A DNA stretch of 64,000 bases from Mycobacterium angelicum (GCF_002086155.1 NZ_MVHE01000007.1:1-64000), one strand, 5' to 3'; positions 1-10,015 are shown, counted from the first letter of the stretch. Notes: generated by a model from the sequence alone, not told the origin. A program made the numbers and translations.

Positions 1-42
1 GGGCGGCGGGTTTGACCCGCCAGGCGGCGGCTGATCGGTCAT
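1..42 (-). CDS. pra: Pra proline-rich antigen, N-terminal fragment
   Basis: Only the first 14 codons lie in the window; the gene runs off the left edge. The reading from the ATG at 42 is M-T-D-Q-P-P-P-G-G-S-N-P-P-P, which fits the proline-rich start of mycobacterial Pra. A GGAAGG ribosome binding site lies 6-11 nt upstream. In M. tuberculosis pra follows cbs in the same direction, as here. The identification rests on a very short stretch plus synteny. Confidence 0.7.
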   Translation of the reverse strand, partial: MTDQPPPGGSNPPP

Positions 43-124
43 GCGCAACCTTCCAAACTCAGGAATAGCTGATCTAGGCCGAATCACCGTACCTGAGGTC
101 AGGGGTTGGGCACCGGAGTGTCGG

Positions 125-1519
125 CTAGCGTCGCTGCGTTCCTTCTGACAAGAAGCCCAACAAGTCGTACCGAGTAATCACCCCAACCGGTTTGCCTTCC
201 TCGACCACCATCAACGCGTCCCAGTCGCGCAATGCCTTGCCGGCGGCACTGACCAACTCGCCGGCGCCGATCATCCGCAGCGGCGGGCTCATGTGCGCGG
301 ACACCGCGTCGGCCAGGTTGGCGCGCCCCTCGAAGACGGCCGAGAGCAGTTCGCGTTCCGAGACGCTGCCGGCCACCTCGCCCGCCATCACCGGCGGCTC
401 GGCGCCGACCACCGGCATCTGGGAGACGCCGTATTCGCGCAGGATTCCGATGGCGTCGCGGACGGTCTCCGACGGATGGGTGTGCACGAGGTCGGGCAGC
501 TTTCCGGACTTGCGGCGCAATACATCGCCGACCGTGGACTGCTCGGTGGAGCCGTCGAGCCGGCTGCGCAGGAATCCGTACGACGACATCCACGCGTCAT
601 TGAAGATCTTCGACATGTAGCCGCGGCCGCCGTCCGGAAGCAACACCACGATCACCGCGTCCGGTCCCGCTTCTTCGGCGACCTTGAGCGCGGCCACCAC
701 AGCCATGCCGCACGACCCGCCGACCAGCATGGCTTCCTCACGCGCCAGCCGTCTGGTCATGTCGAAGGAGTCCGAGTCGGACACCGCGATGATCTGGTCG
801 GGCACCGACGGGTCGTAGGCCGCGGGCCAGAAATCTTCGCCGACGCCTTCGACCAGGTAGGGCCGGCCGGTGCCACCGGAATACACCGAGCCCTCCGGGT
901 CGGCGCCGATAACTTGTACCTTCCCGCCGGATACCTCTTTGAGGTAGCGGCCCGCGCCGGTGATCGTGCCGCCGGTGCCGATTCCGGCGACGAAATGGGT
1001 GACCTTGCCGTCGGTGTCGGCCCATATCTCCGGGCCGGTGGTGGCGTAGTGGCTGGCCGGTCCCTGCGGGTTGGCGTACTGGTCGGGTTTCCAGGCGCCG
1101 TCGATTTCGCGGACCAACCGATCGGACACGCTGTAGTAGCTGTCCGGGTCGTCGGGCGGCACCGCCGTCGGGCATACGACTACCTCGGCGCCGTAGGCGC
1201 GCAATACATTTCGCTTGTCCTCGCTGACTTTGTCCGGGCAGACGAACACACACTTGTATCCACGGTGCTGTGCGACCAGAGCCAGGCCGACGCCGGTGTT
1301 GCCCGAGGTGGGTTCGACGATGGTGCCGCCGGGCTTCAGCTGGCCGCTGGCCTCGGCGGCGTCGATCATCTTCACCGCGATCCGGTCCTTGGAACTGCCG
1401 CCGGGGTTGAGGTATTCGACCTTGACCGCCACGATGCCGGCCCGCTCGGGCACGACGGAGTTCAGTCGAACCAGTGGAGTACCGCCGATGAGGTCACTGA
1501 TGTGCTGCGCAATCCGCAT
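125..1519 (-). CDS. cbs: Cystathionine beta-synthase
   Basis: A 464-residue PLP enzyme expected to condense serine and homocysteine to cystathionine (reverse transsulfuration) in the cytoplasm. The N-terminal part is a type II PLP fold: the GGSSKDR motif near residue 44 carries the Schiff-base lysine, PTSGNTG near 70 is the substrate loop, and GTGGTITG near 182 binds phosphate. The C-terminal ~125 residues look like a pair of regulatory CBS domains. Length and start match M. tuberculosis Rv1077. It lies 65 bp downstream of lipU on the same strand and upstream of pra. Confidence 0.95.
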   Translation of the reverse strand: MRIAQHISDLIGGTPLVRLNSVVPERAGIVAVKVEYLNPGGSSKDRIAVKMIDAAEASGQLKPGGTIVEPTSGNTGVGLALVAQHRGYKCVFVCPDKVSEDKRNVLRAYGAEVVVCPTAVPPDDPDSYYSVSDRLVREIDGAWKPDQYANPQGPASHYATTGPEIWADTDGKVTHFVAGIGTGGTITGAGRYLKEVSGGKVQVIGADPEGSVYSGGTGRPYLVEGVGEDFWPAAYDPSVPDQIIAVSDSDSFDMTRRLAREEAMLVGGSCGMAVVAALKVAEEAGPDAVIVVLLPDGGRGYMSKIFNDAWMSSYGFLRSRLDGSTEQSTVGDVLRRKSGKLPDLVHTHPSETVRDAIGILREYGVSQMPVVGAEPPVMAGEVAGSVSERELLSAVFEGRANLADAVSAHMSPPLRMIGAGELVSAAGKALRDWDALMVVEEGKPVGVITRYDLLGFLSEGTQRR

Positions 1520-1583
1520 GCGCCTATGGTCTCAGGCGATTTCGGACCCCGCACACCCACATGTGGGCCAAACGCCAGCCGGC

Positions 1584-2651
1584 TTAACCGGTGGCCTCCC
1601 GGATGTACTCCCCGATCTGGCGCAACGAGCGCACCGCCTCGGGCACCATCGGGCCGACGACCTGAAAGTCGTGCACCTGTCCGGGCCAGATGCGCAGCTC
1701 GGCCGGCACACCGGCGGCGGCGAGTCTGGCCGCGGCCAGCTGTGCGTCGTGCAGCAACACCTCCGAGCCGGAGACGTGGATCAGCGTCCGCGGCAGGCCC
1801 GGCTGGATGTGCTCGAGCGGCTCGTAGACCTCCTCGGGCACGCCGTCGGTTTTGTTCTTGGCAGCCGCGCTAGCAACCAATTCGCCAAGCGCATCGAAGG
1901 CCCGCGCGGGGAACATCGCATCGGTCTTGATGTTGGGATGCGATTGCTTGGCTTCCTTTGCTAGCTGCAGCAGTGGCGAGATCGCTACCAGTGCCGCGGG
2001 CTCCTCGCCTTCGCGCTGGAGCCGCTGCGCAAGCGCGAGCGCCAGATACCCGCCGGCCGAATCGCCGGCCAGCACGATCTGCTCCGGGTCGTAGCCCAAG
2101 AGGCGCAGCCAGCCGTAGCCGTCGTGGCAGTCGTCGAGCGCCATCCCGATCGAATGCTTGGGCATCAGCCGGTAATTGACTACAAGTATCGGCGAGTCAG
2201 CAAACTTCGACAGCAGCTCGACCAGGCGGCCGTGCGAGTTTGCCCCACACGTGAGGAACGCGCCGCCGTGCAGATAGAGAATCACCCGCCGGGTGCCGTC
2301 GGCGGGCAGCACGCCCGGTGCGCGAACCAGCTGCGCCGACGCATTAGGCAAGCTCACCTCGGCTCGAACCGTGGTCGATGCCGGGAGCAGAGCGCGCGCC
2401 GCGTGGTCGATGAGGCCCCACGGATAGGGCAGGTGCGGGGCATGGCTGCCGACCGCGAGAATGGGCCGGATCGTCAGCCGCGACGCCAGCGTAGCTAACC
2501 GCGCAGCAACGCTCGGGCCAGACTCGACGACCTCAACCGGAGCGCCGTCGCTGATGGCAAATCTGCGTGCCTTGAGTCTACGTGCCTTCAGCAGGTCGCG
2601 CGGGCGAATAGCATCTCTCGGCGAACCGGATACCTTGCCAGGTGCAGTCAT
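1584..2651 (-). CDS. lipU: LipU-like alpha/beta hydrolase (HSL-type esterase)
   Basis: A 355-residue carboxylesterase of the hormone-sensitive-lipase family. The oxyanion motif LHGGAF and the nucleophile elbow GDSAGG are both present, followed by a C-terminal Asp and a His in GQVHDF. ATG 2651 is chosen because AGGAA lies about 11 nt upstream; the GTG 9 nt earlier would sit on top of that site. No signal peptide is obvious. Neighbours match M. tuberculosis Rv1076, although this protein is longer at the N terminus than I recall for LipU. Natural substrate unknown; short- or medium-chain esters are likely. Confidence 0.85.
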   Translation of the reverse strand: MTAPGKVSGSPRDAIRPRDLLKARRLKARRFAISDGAPVEVVESGPSVAARLATLASRLTIRPILAVGSHAPHLPYPWGLIDHAARALLPASTTVRAEVSLPNASAQLVRAPGVLPADGTRRVILYLHGGAFLTCGANSHGRLVELLSKFADSPILVVNYRLMPKHSIGMALDDCHDGYGWLRLLGYDPEQIVLAGDSAGGYLALALAQRLQREGEEPAALVAISPLLQLAKEAKQSHPNIKTDAMFPARAFDALGELVASAAAKNKTDGVPEEVYEPLEHIQPGLPRTLIHVSGSEVLLHDAQLAAARLAAAGVPAELRIWPGQVHDFQVVGPMVPEAVRSLRQIGEYIREATG

Positions 2652-2883
2652 GCTCAACACTTCCTACGCCGTTGTAGTCCGATACAGCATGTAAACGAAG
2701 CGACTGGCGTCGAAGTTCAGGTACTCCCCCGGGCGCTCAGCCAACCTCGCCGACTTAGCTTGACAGCTTATTCCAGAGGCAACATCCAACGAGGCCGATT
2801 CGATATCACAATTGATCCACAACGTGATTGCGTCTTTGTTCAGCCGCCCACGCAAACAGCGAAGCCGACCTAAACTGATTAGT

Positions 2884-3885
2884 GTGAGCATGCGCGTGCC
2901 ACGGCGTTCGACGGTCGCCCTGGCCACAGCGGGTGCGCTCGCCTCGACGGGCACGGCCTATCTGGGCGCACGCAACCTGCTGGTCGGCCAGGCGACACAT
3001 GCGCGCACGATAATTCCCAAATCCTTCGACGCCCCACCCCGCGCCGACGGCGTATACCGCCGCGGCGGCGGGCCGCCGCGGCGCTGGTACCGCGGCATGG
3101 CCGTGGACCTGCACCTGATGATCTTCGGCGACTCGACAGCCACCGGGTACGGCTGCACCGCCGCCGAAGAAGTACCCGGCGTCATGATCGCCCGCGGGCT
3201 CGCCGACCTGACCGGTATGCGTATTCGGCTGAGCACCAAGGCCATCGTCGGGGCCACCTCGAAAGGCGTTGTCGGCCAAGTAGATGCGATGTTCGTGGCC
3301 GGGCCGCCGCCGGACGCGGCGCTGATCGTGATCGGTGCCAACGACATCACCCGGCTCAACGGCGTGGGGCCGTCGGCGCAACGGCTGGCGGCCTCGGTGC
3401 GCAAGTTGCGCGCCCGCGGGGCGGTGGTGGTCGTGGGCACCTGCCCAGATTTGGGAGTCATCACCGCGATTCCGCAACCGCTGCGCTCCCTGGCGCACAC
3501 CCGCGGTGTTCAGTTGGCCCGCGCACAGGCGGCCGCGGTCAGGGCGGCCGGTGGCGTGCCGGTTCCGCTGGGTCACCTGCTGGCTCCCAAGTTCCGGGCC
3601 AGGCCCGAGCTGATGTTCTCCGCCGACCGCTATCACCCGTCCGCCGCCGCGTATGCCCTGGCCGCTGACGCGCTGCTGGCCAGCCTGCGCGATGCGCTGA
3701 GTGAAAAGCTCGATATCCCAACGCTTCAGGTGCCGGCACCGCCCGCGGCAGCCGCGCTCGAAGCCAGCCGCAAGCGGCGCATCATCGTGTCACGGCTTTG
3801 GGACCGCGCGGCCCGGCACACCACTCCTGTGGCCGCGGCTGAATCCGACCGGGCCGCTACTCGGGCCGCATCGTCGTCGGGTTAG
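2884..3885 (+). CDS. SGNH/GDSL-type esterase, membrane-anchored or exported
   Basis: An SGNH hydrolase of about 333 residues, equivalent in position to Rv1075c. Visible blocks are IFGDSTATG (nucleophile Ser near 84), the GANDIT block near 156, and DRYHPS near 248 with the catalytic Asp and His. The N terminus has arginines followed by an alanine-rich hydrophobic segment that could be a signal peptide or anchor. GTG 2884 and ATG 2890 are both plausible starts. It is divergent from lipU with about 230 bp between them. Likely a cell-envelope esterase; substrate unknown. Confidence 0.85.
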   Translation: MSMRVPRRSTVALATAGALASTGTAYLGARNLLVGQATHARTIIPKSFDAPPRADGVYRRGGGPPRRWYRGMAVDLHLMIFGDSTATGYGCTAAEEVPGVMIARGLADLTGMRIRLSTKAIVGATSKGVVGQVDAMFVAGPPPDAALIVIGANDITRLNGVGPSAQRLAASVRKLRARGAVVVVGTCPDLGVITAIPQPLRSLAHTRGVQLARAQAAAVRAAGGVPVPLGHLLAPKFRARPELMFSADRYHPSAAAYALAADALLASLRDALSEKLDIPTLQVPAPPAAAALEASRKRRIIVSRLWDRAARHTTPVAAAESDRAATRAASSSG

Positions 3886-3925
3886 ATTCGGCTTCTGCCA
3901 TACCCCAATGGAGGGAGCCCGCCCA

Positions 3926-5143
3926 ATGCCCGAAGCCGTCATCGTCTCAGCCACCCGCTCGCCGATCGGCCGTGCCATGAAGGGATCGCTGATCAACATG
4001 CGTCCCGACGACCTGGCCGTCCAGATGGTGCGCGCCGCGCTCGACAAGGTACCGGCGCTCAACCCACACCAGATCGACGATCTGATCATGGGCTGCGGAC
4101 TGCCCGGTGGTGAGTCCGGCTTCAACATCGGCCGCATCGTCGCCGTGGCGCTGGGCTACGACTTCCTGCCGGGCACCACGGTCAACCGTTACTGCTCGTC
4201 GTCGCTGCAGAGCACGCGGATGGCGTTCCACGCGATCAAGGCCGGGGAGGGCGACGCCTTCATCTCGGTCGGCGTGGAGACGGTGTCGCGGTTCGGCAAG
4301 GGCAATTCCGACTCATGGCCGGACACCAAGAACCCGCTGTTCGACGAGGCCCAGGAACGCACCACCGCCGCGGCCGCGGGCGCCGACGAATGGCACGACC
4401 CCCGCGCCGACGACAACGTCCCCGACGTCTACATCGCGATGGGCCAGACGGCCGAGAACGTGGCGATCTTGACCGGTATCACCCGCGAAGACCAGGACCA
4501 CTGGGGAGTTCGCAGCCAGAACCGGGCCGAGGAGGCGATCAAGAGCGGGTTCTTCGAACGCGAGATCACTCCGGTCACCCTGCCCGACGGCAGCACCGTC
4601 AGCACCGATGACGGCCCGCGGGCCGGAACCACCTACGAAAAGGTCGCCGACCTCAAGCCGGTGTTTCGGCCCAACGGCACGGTGACCGCGGGCAACGCCT
4701 GCCCCCTCAACGACGGCGCGGCCGCATTGGTGATCACCAGCGACACCAAGGCCAAGGAGCTCGGCCTGACTCCGCTGGCCCGCATCGTGGCCACCGGCGT
4801 CAGCGGCCTGTCCCCGGAGATCATGGGTCTGGGCCCCATCGAGGCGTCCAAGAAGGCGCTGGCCAACGCCGGCCTGTCGATCAGCGACATCGACCTCTTC
4901 GAGATCAACGAGGCGTTCGCGGTCCAGGTTCTGGGTTCCGCGCGCGAGCTGGGCATCGACGAGGACAAGCTGAACGTCGCGGGCGGCGCGATCGCCCTGG
5001 GCCATCCGTTCGGCATGACCGGCGCACGCATCGCCACCACGCTGCTGAACAACCTCACCACACACGACAAGACGTTCGGCCTGGAAACCATGTGTGTCGG
5101 CGGCGGCCAGGGCATGGCGATGATCATCGAGCGACTCAGCTAA
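3926..5143 (+). CDS. fadA3: Acetyl-CoA acetyltransferase (thiolase) FadA3
   Basis: A 405-residue thiolase catalysing CoA-dependent cleavage of 3-ketoacyl-CoA in beta-oxidation, or the reverse condensation. The nucleophilic Cys is in NRYCSSSLQ near residue 92; NEAFAVQ and GHPFGMTGAR supply the His residues, and the second active-site Cys is in CVGGGQGMAMI near the end. ATG 3926 follows a GGAGGGAG ribosome binding site and gives the same length as M. tuberculosis FadA3; longer upstream in-frame sequence overlaps the esterase gene and lacks thiolase character. A strong hairpin terminator follows. Confidence 0.93.
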   Translation: MPEAVIVSATRSPIGRAMKGSLINMRPDDLAVQMVRAALDKVPALNPHQIDDLIMGCGLPGGESGFNIGRIVAVALGYDFLPGTTVNRYCSSSLQSTRMAFHAIKAGEGDAFISVGVETVSRFGKGNSDSWPDTKNPLFDEAQERTTAAAAGADEWHDPRADDNVPDVYIAMGQTAENVAILTGITREDQDHWGVRSQNRAEEAIKSGFFEREITPVTLPDGSTVSTDDGPRAGTTYEKVADLKPVFRPNGTVTAGNACPLNDGAAALVITSDTKAKELGLTPLARIVATGVSGLSPEIMGLGPIEASKKALANAGLSISDIDLFEINEAFAVQVLGSARELGIDEDKLNVAGGAIALGHPFGMTGARIATTLLNNLTTHDKTFGLETMCVGGGQGMAMIIERLS

Positions 5144-5223
5144 GCCGTCCGTTTGGTCAACCGGTGTGCGTCCAGGGCGGCGACACGCCGGCGCGGCCCG
5201 CCGCAGGTACACACTCGATACGC

Positions 5224-5277
5224 AAGTTGACGCGCCTGCGCAAGTTGACGCGCCTGCCGAAGTTGACGCGCCTGCCG
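5224..5277. repeat. Three tandem 18-bp repeats between fadA3 and the Bax-inhibitor gene
   Basis: Three consecutive 18-bp units beginning AAGTTGACGCGCCTGC, differing only at their last two bases. They lie in the convergent intergenic region just before the terminator hairpin and code for nothing recognisable. Confidence 0.9.
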
Positions 5278-5285
5278 AGTGAGGA

Positions 5286-5325
5286 GACGAAAAAAGCCGG
5301 CACGCAAGTGCCGGCTTTTTTCGTC
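5286..5325. terminator. Bidirectional intrinsic terminator
   Basis: A near-perfect hairpin whose GC core (GCCGGCAC / GTGCCGGC, loop GCAA) is flanked by an A-run on one side and a T-run on the other, within outer GACG/CGTC arms. It lies between the convergent fadA3 (+) and Bax-inhibitor-like (-) genes and can act in both directions. Confidence 0.92.
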
Positions 5326-5333
5326 GAGCGAGA

Positions 5334-6173
5334 CTAGTCGTTCTGCAGATAACTGAGCAGCCGCAGGATCTCGATGTACAGCCACACCAGAGTCACGGTC
5401 AGGCCCAGGGCGATACCCCACGCCGCCTTCTCCGGCGCTCCGGCGCGGATCATCTGGTCGGCGGCGTCGAAGTCGATCAGGAAGCTGAACGCCGCGATGC
5501 CGATGCAGACCAGCGAGAAAATGATGCCCAGCGGCCCGGGACTGCGCAGGCCGAGACCCTCGCCGCCGCCGACGTGGAACATCGCCAGCACGAAGTTGCC
5601 CAGCATCAGAATCAGCACGCCGAACATCGCGGCCACCAGCATCCGGGTGAACCGCGGGGTGACGCGGATGGCCCCGGTCTTGTAGACGACCAACATTCCG
5701 AAGAACACGCCCAGCGTGCCCAGCACCGCCTCACCGATGAGCATCCCGGCGTTGGCCGAGCCCACCGAGAAGTTGGCCAGGACGAACGAGATGGCGCCCA
5801 GGAAAAGACCCTCCAGCGCGGCGTAGCTGAGCACGATCGCGGGGTTGTCCTGCTTGCGGCCGAAGGTCGCGATCAGCACCAGCGCCAGGCCGCCCAGCGC
5901 GCCGACCATGGTCAGCGGCATCGCCAGGGCGAGATTGCTCGCGACGAGGAAGTACGAGACGACCGCCGTTCCCGTCAGCATGGCCAGCGTCAAGCCGGTC
6001 TTGGTGACAACGTCGTCGATGGTCAGCGGGCGCGAAGCCCGGGCAGTACCAGCTTCCTGATAGCCCTGGTAGGGCTGGTACGGGTCGGCTGGGTACCCTC
6101 CTGCGCCGAATTGTGCGTATCCGCCGCGCTGCTTGGGCAGCGAACGAAATACCGGGTTGCTTGTCTCCCGCAC
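5334..6173 (-). CDS. Bax inhibitor-1/YccA-family membrane protein
   Basis: A 279-residue membrane protein. The first ~50 residues are soluble and rich in Gly, Tyr and Pro; after that about seven hydrophobic helices follow, ending in LLSYLQND. The overall pattern and the acidic residues in the last helices fit the Bax-inhibitor-1 family (YccA/YbhL in bacteria), whose members are linked to membrane-protein quality control or ion leak. Position corresponds to Rv1072. The start is GTG, with GAGGAACC upstream. No Rv1073 equivalent is seen beside it. Confidence 0.85.
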   Translation of the reverse strand: MRETSNPVFRSLPKQRGGYAQFGAGGYPADPYQPYQGYQEAGTARASRPLTIDDVVTKTGLTLAMLTGTAVVSYFLVASNLALAMPLTMVGALGGLALVLIATFGRKQDNPAIVLSYAALEGLFLGAISFVLANFSVGSANAGMLIGEAVLGTLGVFFGMLVVYKTGAIRVTPRFTRMLVAAMFGVLILMLGNFVLAMFHVGGGEGLGLRSPGPLGIIFSLVCIGIAAFSFLIDFDAADQMIRAGAPEKAAWGIALGLTVTLVWLYIEILRLLSYLQND

Positions 6174-6295
6174 CGTCGGTTCCTCTCCTATGGCTTCTTA
6201 AATGGTTCCAACTACGGCCACAGCTTCGAGCTGTGCGAATACCTGCTCAACGATCAAGTGGTCCGCCTAGGTTCCCGGCGGAGCTGATGCTTTCT

Positions 6296-6324
6296 CGATA
6301 AACCCTCGATAACCCCCGATAACC
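6296..6324. repeat. Short CGATAA-type tandem repeat upstream of echA9
   Basis: Three imperfect 10-11 bp units (CGATAAACCCT, CGATAACCCC, CGATAACC) lie 96-124 bp before the echA9 start, in the divergent region shared with the Bax-inhibitor-like gene. A regulator site is possible but not shown. Confidence 0.55.
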
Positions 6325-6419
6325 TTAGCCCCGCGGGGACCGCTGAGCGAGTCACGATCTAGATTGCTGGTCAAACTCATGCGGCTGTGACGACGGATTT
6401 CGGCGAGGGGAGCTAGCAC

Positions 6420-7478
6420 GTGACGGAGACGGTTGGGGCCGTAACTGGAGAAACCGACGAGGTCCTGACCCGCGTCGACGGCGGCATCGGATACGTGACG
6501 CTAAACCGCCCCAAGGCGATCAACTCGCTGAACCAGAACATGGTCGACATCCTGAGTACGGTGCTGCACCGTTGGGAACGCGACGACGCGATCCGCGCGG
6601 TGGTTCTCACCGGCGCCGGGGAGCGCGGCCTGTGCGCAGGTGGCGACGTGGTGGCGGTCTACCACAGCGCCCGCAAGGACGGCGTCGAGGCGCGGCGGTT
6701 CTGGCGCGACGAGTATCTGCTCAACGGCCAAATCGGGCGCTTCGCCAAGCCGTACGTGGCCGTGATGGACGGCATCGTGATGGGCGGCGGCGTCGGCGTG
6801 AGCGCGCACGCCAACACCCGGGTGGTCACCGATACCTCCAAGGTGGCGATGCCCGAAGTCGGGATCGGGTTCATCCCCGACGTCGGCGGGGTTTACCTGC
6901 TGTCCCGGGCACCCGGCTCCCTCGGCTTGCACGCCGCCCTGACCGGAGCGCCGTTCTCCGGCGCCGACGCCATCGCGCTGGGATTCGCCGACCATTACGT
7001 GCCGCACGCCGATCTCGACGCGTTCACCGCGGCGATCGCCGCCGACGGAGTGGAGAGCGCACTGGCCCACTACGCGATCGAGCCACCGCCGAGTGAGCTT
7101 GCCGCCCAACGCGAATGGATCGACGAATGCTATGCCGGCGACACCGTCATCGACATTCTGGCCGCGCTGCGCGCCCATGACGCCGGACCGGCGAACGACG
7201 CCGCCGAGGTGATCGCCACCCGCTCGCCCATCTCGCTGATGGTGACCCTGGAAGCGGTGCGCCGCGCAGCCAAGATGCAAACGCTGGAAGATGCTCTGGT
7301 GCAAGACTATCGAGTGTCGTCGGCATCGCTGCGCTCCCACGATCTGGTGGAGGGTATCCGCGCGCAATTGGTCGACAAAGATCGCAATCCGAAATGGTCG
7401 CCGGCGGCACTGACCGAGGTCACCGTGGCCGACGTCACGGCGTACTTCGCACCGGTCGACGACGACTTGAGTTTCTAG
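6420..7478 (+). CDS. echA9: EchA9, 3-hydroxyisobutyryl-CoA hydrolase-like crotonase
   Basis: A 352-residue crotonase-fold protein. The oxyanion motif CAGGDVV and the segment MGGGVGVSAHAN (residues near 122-133) with PEVGIGFIPDVGG are typical of the 3-hydroxyisobutyryl-CoA hydrolase branch (valine catabolism) rather than simple enoyl-CoA hydratases, as is the longer C-terminal region. The start is GTG 6420 with GAGGGGAG upstream. echA8 begins 12 bp after the stop, so the two are co-transcribed. Orthologue by position of Rv1071c. Exact substrate not provable from sequence. Confidence 0.88.
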   Translation: MTETVGAVTGETDEVLTRVDGGIGYVTLNRPKAINSLNQNMVDILSTVLHRWERDDAIRAVVLTGAGERGLCAGGDVVAVYHSARKDGVEARRFWRDEYLLNGQIGRFAKPYVAVMDGIVMGGGVGVSAHANTRVVTDTSKVAMPEVGIGFIPDVGGVYLLSRAPGSLGLHAALTGAPFSGADAIALGFADHYVPHADLDAFTAAIAADGVESALAHYAIEPPPSELAAQREWIDECYAGDTVIDILAALRAHDAGPANDAAEVIATRSPISLMVTLEAVRRAAKMQTLEDALVQDYRVSSASLRSHDLVEGIRAQLVDKDRNPKWSPAALTEVTVADVTAYFAPVDDDLSF

Positions 7479-7490
7479 AAAGGCGGTTCG

Positions 7491-8270
7491 GTGACAACCG
7501 AGTACGAAACCATCCTGGTCGATCGCGACCAGCGAGTTGGCATCATCACGCTGAACCGGCCGCAGGCCCTCAACGCGCTCAACACTCAGGTGATGAACGA
7601 AGTCACCTCCGCCGCAGCAGAATTCGACGATGACCCGGGCATCGGCGCGATCATCATCACCGGATCGGCCAAGGCGTTCGCCGCGGGTGCCGACATCAAG
7701 GAGATGTCCGGCCTGTCGTTCGCCGACGCGTTCAGCGCCGACTTCTTCGCGCCCTGGAGCAAGCTGGCCGCGGTGCGCACCCCGACGATCGCCGCGGTGG
7801 CCGGACACGCGCTGGGCGGCGGGTGCGAGCTGGCCATGATGTGCGACGTGCTGATTGCCGCGGACACAGCGAAATTCGGGCAGCCGGAGATCAAACTCGG
7901 TGTGCTGCCGGGCATGGGCGGCTCGCAGCGCCTGACTCGGGCCATCGGCAAGGCCAAGGCCATGGACCTCATCCTGACCGGGCGCACCATCGGCGCCGCC
8001 GAGGCCGAGCGCAGCGGGCTGGTTTCGCGGGTGGTACCCGCCGACGAATTGCTCAGCGAGGCAAAGTCCGTCGCCACCACCATTGCCCAGATGTCGCGGT
8101 CGGCGGCCCGGATGGCCAAGGAGGCCGTCAACCGGGCCTTCGAGTCGACCCTCGCCGAAGGGCTGCTCTACGAAAGACGGCTGTTCCACTCGGCATTCGC
8201 GACAGATGACCAGTCCGAAGGAATGGCGGCGTTCATCGAGAAGCGACCGCCCAACTTCACCCACCGATGA
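7491..8270 (+). CDS. echA8: Enoyl-CoA hydratase EchA8
   Basis: A 259-residue crotonase expected to hydrate 2-enoyl-CoA to 3-hydroxyacyl-CoA in beta-oxidation. AAGADIKEM forms the first oxyanion loop, [15 protein letters not shown] carries one catalytic Glu, and [13 protein letters not shown] the second. The start is GTG 7491 after GAAAGGCGG. The stop overlaps the next start by 4 bp (ATGA), linking it translationally to the membrane hydrolase. Matches Rv1070c in length and position. Confidence 0.93.
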   Translation: MTTEYETILVDRDQRVGIITLNRPQALNALNTQVMNEVTSAAAEFDDDPGIGAIIITGSAKAFAAGADIKEMSGLSFADAFSADFFAPWSKLAAVRTPTIAAVAGHALGGGCELAMMCDVLIAADTAKFGQPEIKLGVLPGMGGSQRLTRAIGKAKAMDLILTGRTIGAAEAERSGLVSRVVPADELLSEAKSVATTIAQMSRSAARMAKEAVNRAFESTLAEGLLYERRLFHSAFATDDQSEGMAAFIEKRPPNFTHR

Positions 8271-10015
8271 CAGAGCCGGCGGCGACCACGACTGCCACCC
8301 AAGAATCCGCTGACCCAGCAGTCGAGGCCGAACCCCCCATGCGGACCCGCAAGCCGTGGTGGGTGCGGCACTACACGTTCACCGGCACCGCGGTCGGCCT
8401 TGTCTTCGTGTGGTTTTCGATGACGCCGTCGTTGCTGCCGCGCGGCCCGCTGTACCAGGGTTTGGTCAGCGGCATCTCCGGCGCCATCGGCTATGGCATT
8501 GGCGTGTTCGCGGTGTGGCTGGTGCGCTACATGCGGTCGCGAGCTTCCAGCCCGCAGGCCCCGCGCTGGGCTTGGTGGGTGCTCATCGCCATCGGCGCCG
8601 TCGGCCAGGTGCTGATGGCGATTTGGTTCCACCTCTGGCAGGACGACGTGCGTAATCTGATGGGCGTCGAGCACCTGGAATGGTTCGACTATCCGCTGGC
8701 TGCGGGCCTGTCGCTGGTGGTGCTGTTCACGCTCGTCGAAATCGGCCAGTTCATCCGCTGGCTGGTCGGCTTCTTGGTGCGGCAGGTCGACCGCATTGCG
8801 CCGTTCCGCCTCTCGGCGACCATCGTGGTGGTGCTGTTGGTGACGCTGACGATCACCCTGCTCAACGGTGTGGTCCTCAAGTTCGCGATGCGTTCGATGA
8901 ACAACACCTTCGCCTCGGTCAACAACGAGATGGATCCCAATTCCGCGCCGCCGAAAACCACGCTGCGATCGGGTGGGCCGCAATCGCTGGTCTCCTGGGA
9001 ATCGTTGGGCCATCAGGGCCGGATCTTCGTGGAAGGCGGGCCCACCGTCCGCGAACTCAGCGCGTTCAACGGGGCCCCGGCCACCGAACCGATCCGGGCC
9101 TACGCGGGGTTGAAGTCGGCCGACGACATCATCGCGACGGCCGAGCTCGCAGCGCGCGAACTCGAGCGCACCGGCGGTTTGCAGCGTGCCGTCGTGGCGG
9201 TGGGCACCACCACTGGAACCGGCTGGATCAACGAAGCCGAAGCCTCGGCGCTGGAGTACATGTACAACGGCAACACCGCGGTCGTGAGCATGCAGTACTC
9301 GTTCCTGCCCAGCTGGCTGTCGTTCCTGGTGGACAAGGAAAACGCCCGGCACGCCGGCCAGGCGCTGTTCGAGGCGGTCGACAAGCTGATCCGCCAGATG
9401 CCGGAATTCAAGCGCCCCAAGCTCGTGGTATTCGGCGAGAGCCTGGGATCCTTCGGTGGCGAGGCGCCGTTCATGAGCCTCAACAATGTGCTGGCCCGCA
9501 CCGACGGGGCGTTGTTCAGCGGGCCGACGTTCAACAACACCATCTGGACGGACCTGACCTCGACGCGCGATCCGGGCTCGCCGCAGTGGCTGCCCATCTA
9601 CGACGACGGCCACAACGTTCGATTCATTGCGCGCCCCAGCGACGTGCAGCGCCCGGATGCCCAATGGGGCCGGCCGCGGGTGGTGTATCTGCAGCACGCC
9701 TCCGACCCGATTGCCTGGTGGAGTCCGGACCTGCTGTTCAGCAAGCCGGACTGGCTGCGGGAAAAGCGTGGCTATGACGTACTTCCCCAGACGCACTGGA
9801 TCCCGGTGGTGACCTTCATCCAGGTCTCGGCCGACATGGCGGTGGCCGTCGACGTGCCGTCCGGGCATGGCCACCATTACGTCGAGGACGTCGCCGACGG
9901 GTGGGCCGCCGTGCTGGCGCCCCCGGGCTGGACTCAGGAGAAGACCGAGAAGCTGCGGCCGCTGCTGCACGCCGGCACCAAGCCACTGGGCTCACCGGGC
10001 GAGAACGCTGGATAG
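8267..10015 (+). CDS. Polytopic membrane protein with C-terminal alpha/beta-hydrolase domain
   Basis: A 582-residue protein equivalent to Rv1069c. After a ~30-residue soluble start there are about five hydrophobic helices up to residue ~210, then a large soluble domain with the nucleophile elbow [10 protein letters not shown] (Ser near 390) and a late His in GHGHHY. This layout matches actinobacterial membrane hydrolases described by Abhydrolase_9 and its N-terminal membrane domain. Its ATGA overlap with echA8 suggests a shared role in lipid breakdown, but the substrate is unknown. Confidence 0.85.
   Translation: MTEPAATTTATQESADPAVEAEPPMRTRKPWWVRHYTFTGTAVGLVFVWFSMTPSLLPRGPLYQGLVSGISGAIGYGIGVFAVWLVRYMRSRASSPQAPRWAWWVLIAIGAVGQVLMAIWFHLWQDDVRNLMGVEHLEWFDYPLAAGLSLVVLFTLVEIGQFIRWLVGFLVRQVDRIAPFRLSATIVVVLLVTLTITLLNGVVLKFAMRSMNNTFASVNNEMDPNSAPPKTTLRSGGPQSLVSWESLGHQGRIFVEGGPTVRELSAFNGAPATEPIRAYAGLKSADDIIATAELAARELERTGGLQRAVVAVGTTTGTGWINEAEASALEYMYNGNTAVVSMQYSFLPSWLSFLVDKENARHAGQALFEAVDKLIRQMPEFKRPKLVVFGESLGSFGGEAPFMSLNNVLARTDGALFSGPTFNNTIWTDLTSTRDPGSPQWLPIYDDGHNVRFIARPSDVQRPDAQWGRPRVVYLQHASDPIAWWSPDLLFSKPDWLREKRGYDVLPQTHWIPVVTFIQVSADMAVAVDVPSGHGHHYVEDVADGWAAVLAPPGWTQEKTEKLRPLLHAGTKPLGSPGENAG

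Noticed and set aside
6501-8264. A 587-codon minus-strand frame opposite echA9-echA8.
   Set aside because: Shadow of the crotonase genes, which have full motifs and ribosome binding sites.
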